From assembly GCA_964422685.1 (NCBI GenBank), contig CAYRCG010000121.1:1-6020 (forward strand): a DNA stretch of 6,020 nt, given 5' to 3'. The position numbers and the translations under genes were made by a program. The DNA comes from Syntrophomonas sp964422685. Lineage in GTDB: Bacteria > Bacillota > Syntrophomonadia > Syntrophomonadales > Syntrophomonadaceae. Below are positions 1-5,975 of the stretch, piece after piece. Each line of letters starts with the position of its first letter. Within the stretch, counting starts at the first letter, position 1. Below the pieces are notes generated by a model. It saw only the letters and a list, made by a program, of their open reading frames with translations, was not told the origin of the DNA and searched no databases.

Positions 1-141
1 CCCAGCGAAGCCGAGTAGGCGAAAGGGGGCGAGTGACAGGACGTCACGAGCGCGCCACCTCCCATGGACGGGGGATTGGCGCGGTACCCCTTGAGCATGA
101 GGCAAGCCGCCGGTGTTGCCCATGCGCAGACTGCGAGCAGT
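1..141. repeat. GC-rich multi-hairpin element, left end outside the window
   Basis: Bases 1-120 are about 68% G+C and are followed by much AT-richer DNA, with a sharp change near 141. The segment is a run of inverted repeats. GTGAC (33-37) pairs with GTCAC (43-47) around AGGAC. CGCGCC (51-56) pairs with GGCGCG (78-83), and inside it CCC (61-63) pairs with GGG (70-72) around ATGGAC. GCATG-A-GGCAA (95-105) pairs with TTGCC-CATGC (116-125). ACTG (130-133) pairs with CAGT (138-141). No T-run follows on either strand, so these are not simple terminators. The build resembles dispersed palindromic intergenic repeats or a structured RNA. Only one copy lies in the window, so repetition elsewhere in the genome is inferred. 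Confidence 0.5.
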
Positions 142-180
142 ATATTCTATTAAGCCGCCTATCACGCAAGCTATTTTCAT
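1..180 (-). CDS. possible fourth operon gene, partial at the window edge, running into a GC-rich repeat
   Basis: An ATG at 178-180 follows a strong ribosome binding site, GAGGGGG at 186-192 with a 5-base spacer. The frame stays open for 60 codons to base 1. Its first residues are MKIACVIGGLIEYTARSLRM, followed by a Gly/Pro/Arg-rich stretch. It begins 13 bases after the TAG stop of the RND gene, and the binding site is nearly identical to that of the TetR gene in the same operon, which argues for a real start. From about residue 14 onward the frame is encoded by a GC-rich hairpin array, and the opposite strand is also open there (3-182), so the later residues are probably not an evolved protein. 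I recognise no family. The likeliest readings are a small gene truncated by an inserted repeat, or a chance frame. It is not obviously a TolC-type channel. Confidence 0.3.
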   Translation of the reverse strand, partial: MKIACVIGGLIEYTARSLRMGNTGGLPHAQGVPRQSPVHGRWRARDVLSLAPFRLLGFAG

Positions 181-193
181 ATTAACCCCCTCA

Positions 194-3100
194 CTAATTC
201 ATTGCTTCAGTAACTGCCTCTTGCCGAGCCCGGCGTCTTTGACGCCACTGAGCCAAATCGTCCAAGAGGGTATAGATGACCGGTACAACTACCAAGGTTA
301 ACAAGGTGGAAGTAATAAGGCCTCCGATAGTAGCATGGGCCATGGGAGCGCGCCATTCGGAACCTGCCCCGAGAGACAGAGCCAGCGGCACCATTCCCAA
401 TATCATAGCAGTCGTAGTCATCAGAATAGGTCTTAGGCGAGTAGCTGCTGCCTCTTGCACTGCTTGGTTGCGCTCTACGCCACGGGCGCGAGCTTGCTTA
501 ACAAAGTCAATCAAGAGGATAGCATTCTTGGTGACCAGCCCCATCAGCATAATAATTCCTATCATAGATACCAGGCTCAAATCACTTCCTGCCAAAAACA
601 AACCCAAAATCGCTCCCACAATCGCCAGGGGTAAAGAGAACATAATAGCAAAGGGATCAATATAGCTTTCAAATTGAGCCGCCAGGATGAAAAATATGAA
701 CAAAATACCCAGAATAAGAGCTATCCCCAAAGAATTAAAGGTTTCCCCCATTACTTCAGCATCCCCGCCGGCGTATATCCGATAACCAGCCGGCAGTTCC
801 AATTCTGCTGCCAGCCTTTGCTCGAATTGCTTATTAAAGCTACCCAACGAAACGCCGCGCAAGTTGCCGGACAGGGTAATCTGTCGGGAACGGTCGCTGC
901 GTTCAATAGCCGATGGGGCGGTAGCGAAAACCTGATGGGTCACTTCGCCTAAAGCTACATTCCCTACCGGAGTAGGAAGACTAATCCGTTCCAAATCGCT
1001 TAAGCTTCTGCGCTGTGCTTCGTCCAGCTGCACCCGCACATCTATCCTATCCTCACCGTCTTTATATTGGGTTGCTACTTTTCCGGTCAAAAAAGTATAT
1101 AAGCTATCTCCTAAGTAGGCGGCACTTATGCCCAGATCAGCCGCTCTGGCAGAGTCGATCTCCAGTCGGGTCTCCGGCGTTCCTGGCCGATTGCCGTTGC
1201 TGATATCTACCGCGCCGGGGGTGCTTTCCAGTATTCTGTGCATCTCTTCGGCATAGCCTGCCAGCAAGTGAAAATCATCTCCTTGTACACAATACTCCCA
1301 AGCCGGTTGCTCGCCAATGATACTATAGAACAGCATACTGGCTTTATAGCCCGGTTGAGTTTGCAGTTTCCCGCGCAATTCGGCGGCGATATCTTCCAAA
1401 GAAGCTTTGCGCTTATTCTTTTTGCTTAGTTGCACGAAGATACGAGCCTCATCGGGTGATGTCGAAACAAAAGTGCTAAGGACCTCCGGGTGTTCTTTTA
1501 TGATTTCATCGGCTTGCTGCGCCATTTGGGCCGAAGCGTCTAAGGTAAGGCCTGCGTCCAGATCCAGAACCACACTGAATTCACCGAAATCACTATCAGG
1601 AATAAAAGAGGAGCCCAAAAAAGGTGTTATCGCCAGACTGAGGAAAAACAATAGTGCCGCTACCCCCAAGGTTCTCCAACGATACCGCAAAGCCACCCTT
1701 AATAAACGCGCGTATAGAGTCTTAAACCATTCAAAACCTTGGTTGAAGTTATTTAAAACCCAGCCGATTAAGCCCCGATAATCATCATCTTGGGCACGAA
1801 GATGGCGAGAGCTCAATAAGGGAACTAAAGTAAAGGCTACGAGCAATGATACCAGCAAGCTAAAGACCACCGTAAAACCGAATTGTTTTAAAAACTGACC
1901 GGCCATATCACTCATCAAGGCCACGGGCAAGAAAACCGCTATAACGGTAAAAGTAGTGGCCATTACCGCGAGGCCGATTTCAGCGGTGGCTTCCTTAGCC
2001 GCCTGGAGAGGGTTTTTGCCCATTTGTATGTGACGGACAATATTCTCAATAACCACTATAGCGTCGTCAATAAGCAAGCCAATGGATAAAGACAAGGCAA
2101 TTAATGACATGGTGTTAAGGCTGAAATTCATAAACTTTATCATCAGGAAGGTAGAGATTATTGAAGTGGGTATAGCCAAGGCCCCAATCAAAGTGCTACG
2201 CCAATTGCGCAAGAAAAGAAAAACCATCAAAACTGCCAGGAGGGTGCCCTCAAAAAGAGTAACTATCACATTATTAACCGAAGCGCGTACCCGCACCGAA
2301 TTGTCCCGCACTATATCGATTTTCACCCCATCGGGCAATTGTTGATTAAGTTCTGCCATGACCGTCTTAATCTCATCAGCTATGCGTACCGTATTATTGC
2401 CCGACTGCTTGATAATATCTAAAGCAATAGCTGGCTGCCCCTGGAAAAAGGCTCGACTCTCCGGGTTTTTAATACTATCGTTTACCCTAGCTAGGTCGCC
2501 AATCCTAATTATAACTCCATCGCGAGTAGCAACAGGTAGCTTGCTGAAATCTTCCCAATTCTTGACTTCTCCGGAAGTCCGTAATGAAAGCTTACGGTTT
2601 TCGGTTTTTAAATCACCAGCTGGTACTTCCATATTCTCCATTTGCAAGGCCGCAGCTACTTCAGCAGGGCTGATGAAATAAGCAGAGAGTTTATTCGCAT
2701 CCATATCGACATGGATTTCCCTTTTTTCATTACCGGCAACCTCTACTATCCCTACTCCGGGAACAGCTTCTAGCTTGGGTTTTACAACATCATCTACTAA
2801 TTTACTCATTTCCGGCAGAGAGCGCTCCCCGGTAACCGCCAATGACATGATCGGTGCACTGGTAGGGTTAAAACAGGCGATAATAGGCTCTTCTATGTCC
2901 TGCGGCAATTCGCGGCGTATTGAGGCCAGTTTATCGCGTACACTCTGGGCCGCGGTTTGTCCCTCGGTTTCCAGGGTAAATTCCGCCCAGACCATTGCCG
3001 CACCTTCATGTACCTGAGCATGGATATGCTTAACCCCGGCAACCTGGCCGATGGCCTCCTCAACTTTTACGGCCACTTTATTTTCCAATTGTTCGGGTGA

Positions 3101-3262
3101 GGCACCAGGGTAAACGATAGTTACGCTCACAAAAGGGAATTCTATTTCCGGCCAGTCGTTTATATCCAGCTGAAAATAACTATAGAACCCCAAAACTACT
3201 AAGGCAATAATAGATATAGTAGCCAAAACGGGGCGTTTCAAGCTAAGATTAGTTAAAAACAC
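194..3262 (-). CDS. RND-family efflux transporter permease (AcrB/HAE1-like)
   Basis: The product is a 1022-residue inner-membrane pump of the resistance-nodulation-division superfamily, close to the usual length of about 1030-1050. It would export a hydrophobic or amphiphilic compound by proton antiport together with the adaptor encoded just upstream. The two-fold repeated RND layout is clear: TM1 near 11-31, a large extracytoplasmic porter loop 32-330, TM2-6 near 332-485, TM7 near 530-550, a second porter loop 551-843, and TM8-12 near 845-998. The proton-relay residues are present: Asp399-Asp400 in the TM4 motif GLLIDDAIVVIEN, and Lys912 in the TM10 motif GLVTKNAILLIDF. The N-terminal porter shows the family signature YPGASPEQLE (51-60). 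Translation starts at GTG (3260-3262), placed by AGGGGG at 3271-3276. The gene ends in TAG, and no terminator is visible behind it. The substrate cannot be read from sequence; a heavy-metal (CusA) role is less likely because the protein looks HAE1-like. Confidence 0.96.
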   Translation of the reverse strand: MFLTNLSLKRPVLATISIIALVVLGFYSYFQLDINDWPEIEFPFVSVTIVYPGASPEQLENKVAVKVEEAIGQVAGVKHIHAQVHEGAAMVWAEFTLETEGQTAAQSVRDKLASIRRELPQDIEEPIIACFNPTSAPIMSLAVTGERSLPEMSKLVDDVVKPKLEAVPGVGIVEVAGNEKREIHVDMDANKLSAYFISPAEVAAALQMENMEVPAGDLKTENRKLSLRTSGEVKNWEDFSKLPVATRDGVIIRIGDLARVNDSIKNPESRAFFQGQPAIALDIIKQSGNNTVRIADEIKTVMAELNQQLPDGVKIDIVRDNSVRVRASVNNVIVTLFEGTLLAVLMVFLFLRNWRSTLIGALAIPTSIISTFLMIKFMNFSLNTMSLIALSLSIGLLIDDAIVVIENIVRHIQMGKNPLQAAKEATAEIGLAVMATTFTVIAVFLPVALMSDMAGQFLKQFGFTVVFSLLVSLLVAFTLVPLLSSRHLRAQDDDYRGLIGWVLNNFNQGFEWFKTLYARLLRVALRYRWRTLGVAALLFFLSLAITPFLGSSFIPDSDFGEFSVVLDLDAGLTLDASAQMAQQADEIIKEHPEVLSTFVSTSPDEARIFVQLSKKNKRKASLEDIAAELRGKLQTQPGYKASMLFYSIIGEQPAWEYCVQGDDFHLLAGYAEEMHRILESTPGAVDISNGNRPGTPETRLEIDSARAADLGISAAYLGDSLYTFLTGKVATQYKDGEDRIDVRVQLDEAQRRSLSDLERISLPTPVGNVALGEVTHQVFATAPSAIERSDRSRQITLSGNLRGVSLGSFNKQFEQRLAAELELPAGYRIYAGGDAEVMGETFNSLGIALILGILFIFFILAAQFESYIDPFAIMFSLPLAIVGAILGLFLAGSDLSLVSMIGIIMLMGLVTKNAILLIDFVKQARARGVERNQAVQEAAATRLRPILMTTTAMILGMVPLALSLGAGSEWRAPMAHATIGGLITSTLLTLVVVPVIYTLLDDLAQWRQRRRARQEAVTEAMN

Positions 3263-3265
3263 GGT

Positions 3266-4369
3266 TTATACCCCCTGTTCCGCTACGATTTGGATGCGGT
3301 CGCCTTCCTTAAGCTTGTTGACATTACTGCAAATAACCGTTTGGCCTTCGGTTAAGCCCTCCCGTATTTCCACTCTACCGTCAAAGATTTGTCCGATTTT
3401 CACCGGTAACATTTTTGCCGTATCCCCTTGGGGTACAAATACATAAAATTCTTCCTGTTTTGAGGTGATGGCTTCCTCAGGAATGCTCAAAACCGCCTTA
3501 GCTTCCCCGATGTGGATTTTTACCCGGGCAAACATACCCGACCGTAGCAGACCGTCCGGATTGGGGGTTCTAATTTTTGCCAGAAAAACCCGACTTTGCG
3601 GATCCGCCGCCGGATTGATAGAAGTAAGGGAGCCCTTAAAAATGCGATCGGCAAAAGCATCCACTAGCACCTCAGCGGGTAATCCTTCTTTAATATCACC
3701 CAATTCACTTTGACCTACAGAGATGATTACGAATACCTCGGAAAGATTGTGGACCTCCATCAATGGTGTACCCTGTGCCACCATCTGTCCGCGAATAACG
3801 GCGCGATTGGCAATAAGACCATTGATAGGGGAAGAAACTTTAGTATGGGCTAAATCCTTTTGGGCATTATTGAGGGCAGCATTGGCAGCTGATACATCTG
3901 CTTCAGCGGCTGTTAAAGCAGTTTGGATATCCTCATAATCCTGATCAGATAATGCACCGGCTTCATATAATTGCTTTAGCCTATCGTGGCTAAGCCTAGT
4001 GCTGTTCAATTTAGCCTGCGCCTGAGTCAAGGTAGAAGAGTTAATAGTTAGCAGGTTCTGATAGGGTTGGTCATCGATCTGCAAAAGGGTTTGCCCTGCC
4101 TTTATTGGGTCACCATTGTCGACCGGCATATTTTCCACAATTCCTGCCACCCGGGCCGATATTAGATTTTTCTCCACTGCGTCAATTGTCCCGGTAAATT
4201 GCAGAACATTCTGGCGTTCAGATACTTCCGCCAGGGCGGTTTCCACTGCCTGCACTCCGGCATTAGCACTTTTTAGCTCAGGCTGACTTTGCAGCTTAGT
4301 GATTACGAGTCCCCCCAAACCAAGAAACAAAACCAGCAACAGCAACCATAGTTTCCATTTAGAACGCAT
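3266..4369 (-). CDS. RND efflux periplasmic adaptor subunit (membrane fusion protein)
   Basis: This 367-residue membrane fusion protein of the HlyD/AcrA type would dock on the RND permease encoded 3 bases downstream. Residues 1-6 are basic and 7-24 form a hydrophobic segment without a lipobox cysteine, so the protein is probably held by an uncleaved N-terminal anchor rather than lipid-modified. The first lipoyl half lies at about 66-100 (SARVAGIVENMPVDNGDPIK). An alanine/glutamine-rich alpha-helical hairpin follows at about 103-172, then the second lipoyl half at about 174-207 (SSPINGLIANRAVIRGQMV). A beta-barrel spans about 211-287 and contains the RSGMFARVKI motif at 276-285. A membrane-proximal domain runs from about 290 to the end. 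The ATG overlaps the TetR stop by one base (TAATG), with AGGGG 4 bases upstream and GGAGGGGG 10 bases upstream. The family normally bridges to an outer-membrane channel, but none is encoded here. Confidence 0.94.
   Translation of the reverse strand: MRSKWKLWLLLLVLFLGLGGLVITKLQSQPELKSANAGVQAVETALAEVSERQNVLQFTGTIDAVEKNLISARVAGIVENMPVDNGDPIKAGQTLLQIDDQPYQNLLTINSSTLTQAQAKLNSTRLSHDRLKQLYEAGALSDQDYEDIQTALTAAEADVSAANAALNNAQKDLAHTKVSSPINGLIANRAVIRGQMVAQGTPLMEVHNLSEVFVIISVGQSELGDIKEGLPAEVLVDAFADRIFKGSLTSINPAADPQSRVFLAKIRTPNPDGLLRSGMFARVKIHIGEAKAVLSIPEEAITSKQEEFYVFVPQGDTAKMLPVKIGQIFDGRVEIREGLTEGQTVICSNVNKLKEGDRIQIVAEQGV
3271..3276 (-). promoter_or_regulatory. ribosome binding site fixing the GTG start of the RND permease
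   Basis: AGGGGG on the minus strand lies 8 bases before the GTG at 3260-3262, inside the last codons of the adaptor gene. The adaptor stop (TAA, 3266-3268) lies between this site and the start, so the two genes are probably translationally coupled. Confidence 0.7.
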
Positions 4370-4944
4370 TATTCCCCTTCCCCCTCCGATTTATCTTGTA
4401 CCAGGATGCCATGTAAAACCATGTTTTTAATGTCATGCAAAGCCTGAACCAGCCCCAAATCATTTTCCGCTAAAAACCTATGATCCAAAGCCGCATCAAT
4501 GGCCTTCTTCACTACTATATCGATGATAGCAGGATGTATTTCACTACGAATTTCACCATTATCGATACCCTCAGTGTATATCTGTATGATTTGATTTCTG
4601 GTAACCTGCACAGCTTCTTCGCACCGTGCCCAGAATTCCGGAAAATATTGTTGTAATTCTGCTAGTAACCGTGTAGGCACAGGTTTATGCTCGATAGGCA
4701 AAATTAAGCCTTCAAAACGTTCACAAAAGCTAGAGGTTGAAGCCATAATTTCATTATGTTGGTTTAGTTCGGCAGTCATGTATTTATCTAAAACATGTTC
4801 AATAAGCTGGTTTTTGCTAACAAAATGTTTATAGAGCGTTTTTCGGCTAATCCCCAGATCGGTAGTTATATCATCGATAGTAAACTTGCGCAAACCAAAT
4901 TTCAGGATTTGCCTCAGGGCCGATTCGGCAATCCTCTCCCGCAT
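4369..4944 (-). CDS. TetR/AcrR-family transcriptional regulator
   Basis: This is a 191-residue one-component regulator, a typical length for TetR proteins. Residues 6-50 form the N-terminal DNA-binding domain. The helix-turn-helix is at about 21-42 and carries the family pattern FTIDDITTDLGISRKTLYKH followed by F-x-SK-x-L. The rest (about 55-185) is helical and variable, as expected for a ligand-binding and dimerisation domain. The tail is acidic (KSEGEGE). It is the first gene of the efflux operon and shares TAATG with the adaptor gene, so it most likely controls this operon and itself. The inducer is unknown and may be a pump substrate. The ATG (4942-4944) is preceded by GAGGGGG at 4951-4957 with 6 bases between. 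A candidate operator and promoter lie immediately upstream. Confidence 0.93.
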   Translation of the reverse strand: MRERIAESALRQILKFGLRKFTIDDITTDLGISRKTLYKHFVSKNQLIEHVLDKYMTAELNQHNEIMASTSSFCERFEGLILPIEHKPVPTRLLAELQQYFPEFWARCEEAVQVTRNQIIQIYTEGIDNGEIRSEIHPAIIDIVVKKAIDAALDHRFLAENDLGLVQALHDIKNMVLHGILVQDKSEGEGE

Positions 4945-4950
4945 AATAAT

Positions 4951-4957
4951 CCCCCTC
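4951..4957 (-). promoter_or_regulatory. strong ribosome binding site of the TetR gene
   Basis: GAGGGGG on the minus strand lies 6 bases before the ATG. The same heptamer precedes the ATG at 178-180, and close variants precede the adaptor and permease genes. Confidence 0.65.
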
Positions 4958-4958
4958 A

Positions 4959-4986
4959 GGAAACTTTATTAGTTTTTATAGTTTCC
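4959..4986. promoter_or_regulatory. candidate TetR operator (inverted repeat) between promoter and start codon
   Basis: GGAAACT (4959-4965) and AGTTTCC (4980-4986) are perfect 7-base inverted arms separated by 14 AT-rich bases. A third half-site-like AGTTT occurs at 4971-4975, making a smaller inverted pair with AAACT (4961-4965). The repeat covers the expected transcription start and the untranslated leader of the regulator gene, a usual position for TetR autorepression. Binding is inferred from position and symmetry only. The arms could also pair in the mRNA leader near the ribosome binding site. Confidence 0.45.
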
Positions 4987-4989
4987 GTA

Positions 4990-5018
4990 ATTCTATCACC
5001 CTTGTTCAAATCTAGCAA
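4990..5018 (-). promoter_or_regulatory. putative sigma-A type promoter of the efflux operon
   Basis: On the minus strand TTGCTA (5013-5018) and TAGAAT (4990-4995) are spaced by exactly 17 bases and match the -35 and -10 consensus at four and five of six positions. Transcription would start near 4983, inside the candidate operator, about 40 bases before the TetR ATG. Confidence 0.45.
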
Positions 5019-5102
5019 TAGGCAACAATTTTCCTTTTCCCTTGTTGGTGCGGTAGAAGGCGTAGTTTGTAAAAATTGCGGATAAATTAGGCAGGGATAA
5101 TG

Positions 5103-5134
5103 GCGGAAAAGAACAAAGGGGAGCATCTGCTCCC
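5103..5134 (-). terminator. possible weak terminator hairpin of the mntA-hepT operon
   Basis: GGGAGC (5119-5124) and GCTCCC (5129-5134) form a perfect 6-base stem around a 4-base loop. Read on the minus strand, the stem is followed by a T-rich but interrupted tract (CTTTGTTCTTTT). It lies about 180 bases beyond the hepT stop, with no better candidate closer. The tail is imperfect, and no T-run follows on the plus strand. Confidence 0.3.
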
Positions 5135-5137
5135 TAT

Positions 5138-5168
5138 CCGAGGTATTAAGTTTATTAAGTTGCCTCGG
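5138..5168. repeat. inverted repeat enclosing a tandem 9-bp direct repeat
   Basis: CCGAGG (5138-5143) and CCTCGG (5163-5168) are perfect complementary arms. The 19 bases between them are two exact back-to-back copies of TATTAAGTT (5144-5152 and 5153-5161) plus one G. A 12-base perfect palindrome, AATTTTAAAATT, follows at 5186-5197. The arrangement could be a protein-binding site or a small hairpin, and its role is unknown. Confidence 0.4.
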
Positions 5169-5315
5169 TCATTGCTACTACACTTAATTTTAAAATTGCC
5201 TTTTTCGGGGATGAGACTATAGCTGCTGAATTCACGGAATATCTACTAGGGTTAGGGAATAATCTTTAGCAAGTTTTCTATTATGAAGCGAACCCGTATT
5301 CCTTTTGAAGATTTT

Positions 5316-5657
5316 TTATTTTGAATTGTTTTGGCGGATCATTTGCCTTAGAGCATCCTTTAGCGGGGGCAGGTCTACTGCAACAACATTCCACAGCAAA
5401 TTTAGATCCACGCCCATATAATCGTGTATCAAAACATCTCTCATAGCGGCCATTTGTTTCCAGGGGATCTGAGGATTTTTCTGTCTAAATCCTCCGGTTA
5501 TTTTTTTGGTAGCCTCGCCGATAATCTCCAAGTTTCTAATCACTGCATCTTGTATAATCGGCAAATTCATAAATTCATTCTGGCCGGAAATAGTGTATTG
5601 TTCGATCTTAATTATGCTTATCAATATATGCTCGATATACAAAAGTTCATTTTTCAT
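5316..5657 (-). CDS. hepT: HepT-like RNase toxin (HEPN domain, DUF86 family)
   Basis: This 113-residue all-helical HEPN-domain protein is the toxin of a HEPT/MNT (type VII) toxin-antitoxin pair. Family members are metal-independent RNases that act as dimers. The catalytic motif R-X4-H-x-Y is intact as RDVLIHDY, with Arg73, His78 and Tyr80. The tyrosine is the residue that the partner nucleotidyltransferase AMPylates in characterised systems. The central RNLEIIGEATKKI (41-53) is another hallmark of this family. The ATG (5655-5657) overlaps the mntA stop in ATGA, and GAGG lies 10 bases upstream within mntA, implying coupled translation with the antitoxin made first. The length is normal for DUF86 proteins, so the toxin looks intact. 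RNA targets cannot be inferred from sequence. Confidence 0.92.
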   Translation of the reverse strand: MKNELLYIEHILISIIKIEQYTISGQNEFMNLPIIQDAVIRNLEIIGEATKKITGGFRQKNPQIPWKQMAAMRDVLIHDYMGVDLNLLWNVVAVDLPPLKDALRQMIRQNNSK

Positions 5658-5950
5658 AATTCAAGCGCCTCATTCATTACAGAAATAGCGATTTTTTTAT
5701 TTAAAGAAGCCGGGGTAACGACATCCACTTTCCGTCCGTAAATCTTTTCCATATCCAGTTTCAGGTTAATTAGATCAAATAATGAAGCATCCTTATTAAA
5801 TTCCACCAAAAGATCAATATCGCTTGTTGCTTGCTCTTCTTTTCTGGCTACAGAGCCGAATATTCTAATGGTTTTAGCTCTATGTTTTTCGCCAATTTGT
5901 TTAATTAGATCTCTGCTTTCCTGCAGTTCTTGCAGTATCGATTTTTCCAC
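5654..5950 (-). CDS. mntA: MntA-like minimal nucleotidyltransferase antitoxin
   Basis: This 98-residue minimal nucleotidyltransferase of the DNA polymerase beta fold is the antitoxin partner of HepT. In characterised systems it inactivates HepT by transferring AMP to the tyrosine of the RNase motif. The active-site pattern GS-X10-DxD is complete: Gly32-Ser33 in RIFGSVARKE, then Asp44 and Asp46 in SDIDLLVEF. The third metal-binding aspartate is probably Asp76 in KVDVVTP. The start is GTG (5948-5950). An in-frame TAA lies directly before it, and no upstream start is possible in this frame. A GGGTGAT ribosome binding site sits 5 bases upstream. The gene overlaps hepT by four bases, and the antitoxin-first order favours inhibitor being made before toxin. 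All catalytic residues are kept, so it is likely active. Confidence 0.92.
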   Translation of the reverse strand: MEKSILQELQESRDLIKQIGEKHRAKTIRIFGSVARKEEQATSDIDLLVEFNKDASLFDLINLKLDMEKIYGRKVDVVTPASLNKKIAISVMNEALEL

Positions 5951-5955
5951 TTAAT

Positions 5956-5962
5956 ATCACCC
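5956..5962 (-). promoter_or_regulatory. ribosome binding site fixing the GTG start of mntA
   Basis: GGGTGAT on the minus strand matches the GGTGAT part of the extended Shine-Dalgarno complement. It sits 5 bases before the GTG at 5948-5950. Its sequence type differs from the GAGGGGG sites of the efflux operon. Confidence 0.55.
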
Positions 5963-5965
5963 GTT

Positions 5966-5975
5966 TTATTAATAA
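5966..5975. promoter_or_regulatory. AT-rich palindrome in the leader of the mntA-hepT operon
   Basis: TTATTAATAA is a perfect 10-base palindrome about 16 bases upstream of the GTG start of mntA. The surrounding 5951-6020 is very AT-rich and surely holds the operon promoter unless the transcript begins outside the window. Several weak -35/-10 pairs are possible, and I cannot choose one. The palindrome could be an operator, but short AT palindromes arise easily by chance. Confidence 0.2.

Larger units (their letters stand above)
5100..5308 (+). pseudogene. possible decayed or frameshifted small gene of unknown family
   Basis: On the plus strand ATG at 5100-5102, with a modest AGGG upstream, opens a 40-codon frame (5100-5222) starting MAEKNKGEHLLPIRGIKFIK. 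In the -1 frame an open stretch from 5159 to a TAG at 5267-5269 encodes a protein-like sequence including IAFFGDETIAAEFTEYLLGL. Beyond that TAG the same frame continues with QVFYYEANPYSF to a TGA at 5306-5308. One frameshift and one nonsense codon would therefore give a protein of about 69 residues. The frames overlap at T-TTA-AAA (5189-5195), which has the form and phase of a -1 slippery heptamer, so programmed shifting is a weaker alternative to decay. I recognise no family, and chance open frames of this size are common in AT-rich DNA. It is the only gene-like signal on this strand. Confidence 0.22.

Noticed and set aside
95..125. Strong hairpin behind the RND gene considered as its terminator
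   Set aside because: Read on the minus strand the stem is followed by CTCAAGGGG rather than a T-run, so intrinsic termination is not supported.
3..182. Plus-strand frame open from the window edge to a TAA at 183-185
   Set aside because: It runs through the GC-rich hairpin element, where both strands are open because stops are rare. It is Arg-rich, resembles no family I know, and has no visible start.
276..665. 129-codon plus-strand frame, and the similar frames at 674-952, 1015-1203, 1238-1429, 1407-1781, 2082-2345, 2358-2681 and 2775-3017
   Set aside because: All lie antisense inside the RND permease gene, whose frame is a clear full-length family match. They lack family features of their own.
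3465..3938. Two plus-strand frames (3465-3713 and 3723-3938) antisense to the adaptor gene
   Set aside because: They are shadows of the adaptor coding sequence, with no supporting start signal or recognisable domain.
4795..5085. 96-codon plus-strand frame ending in CKNCG
   Set aside because: More than half is antisense to the TetR helix-turn-helix region and the rest crosses its promoter. The Cys pair at the end is a single CxxC without a partner.
5311..5322. T-rich run at 5311-5322 considered as a plus-strand terminator
   Set aside because: No stable stem precedes the T-run, and it overlaps the end of hepT on the other strand.
5424..5741. 105-codon plus-strand frame across the hepT-mntA junction (also 5506-5688)
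   Set aside because: It is antisense to two well-supported genes with intact motifs and low-complexity in content.
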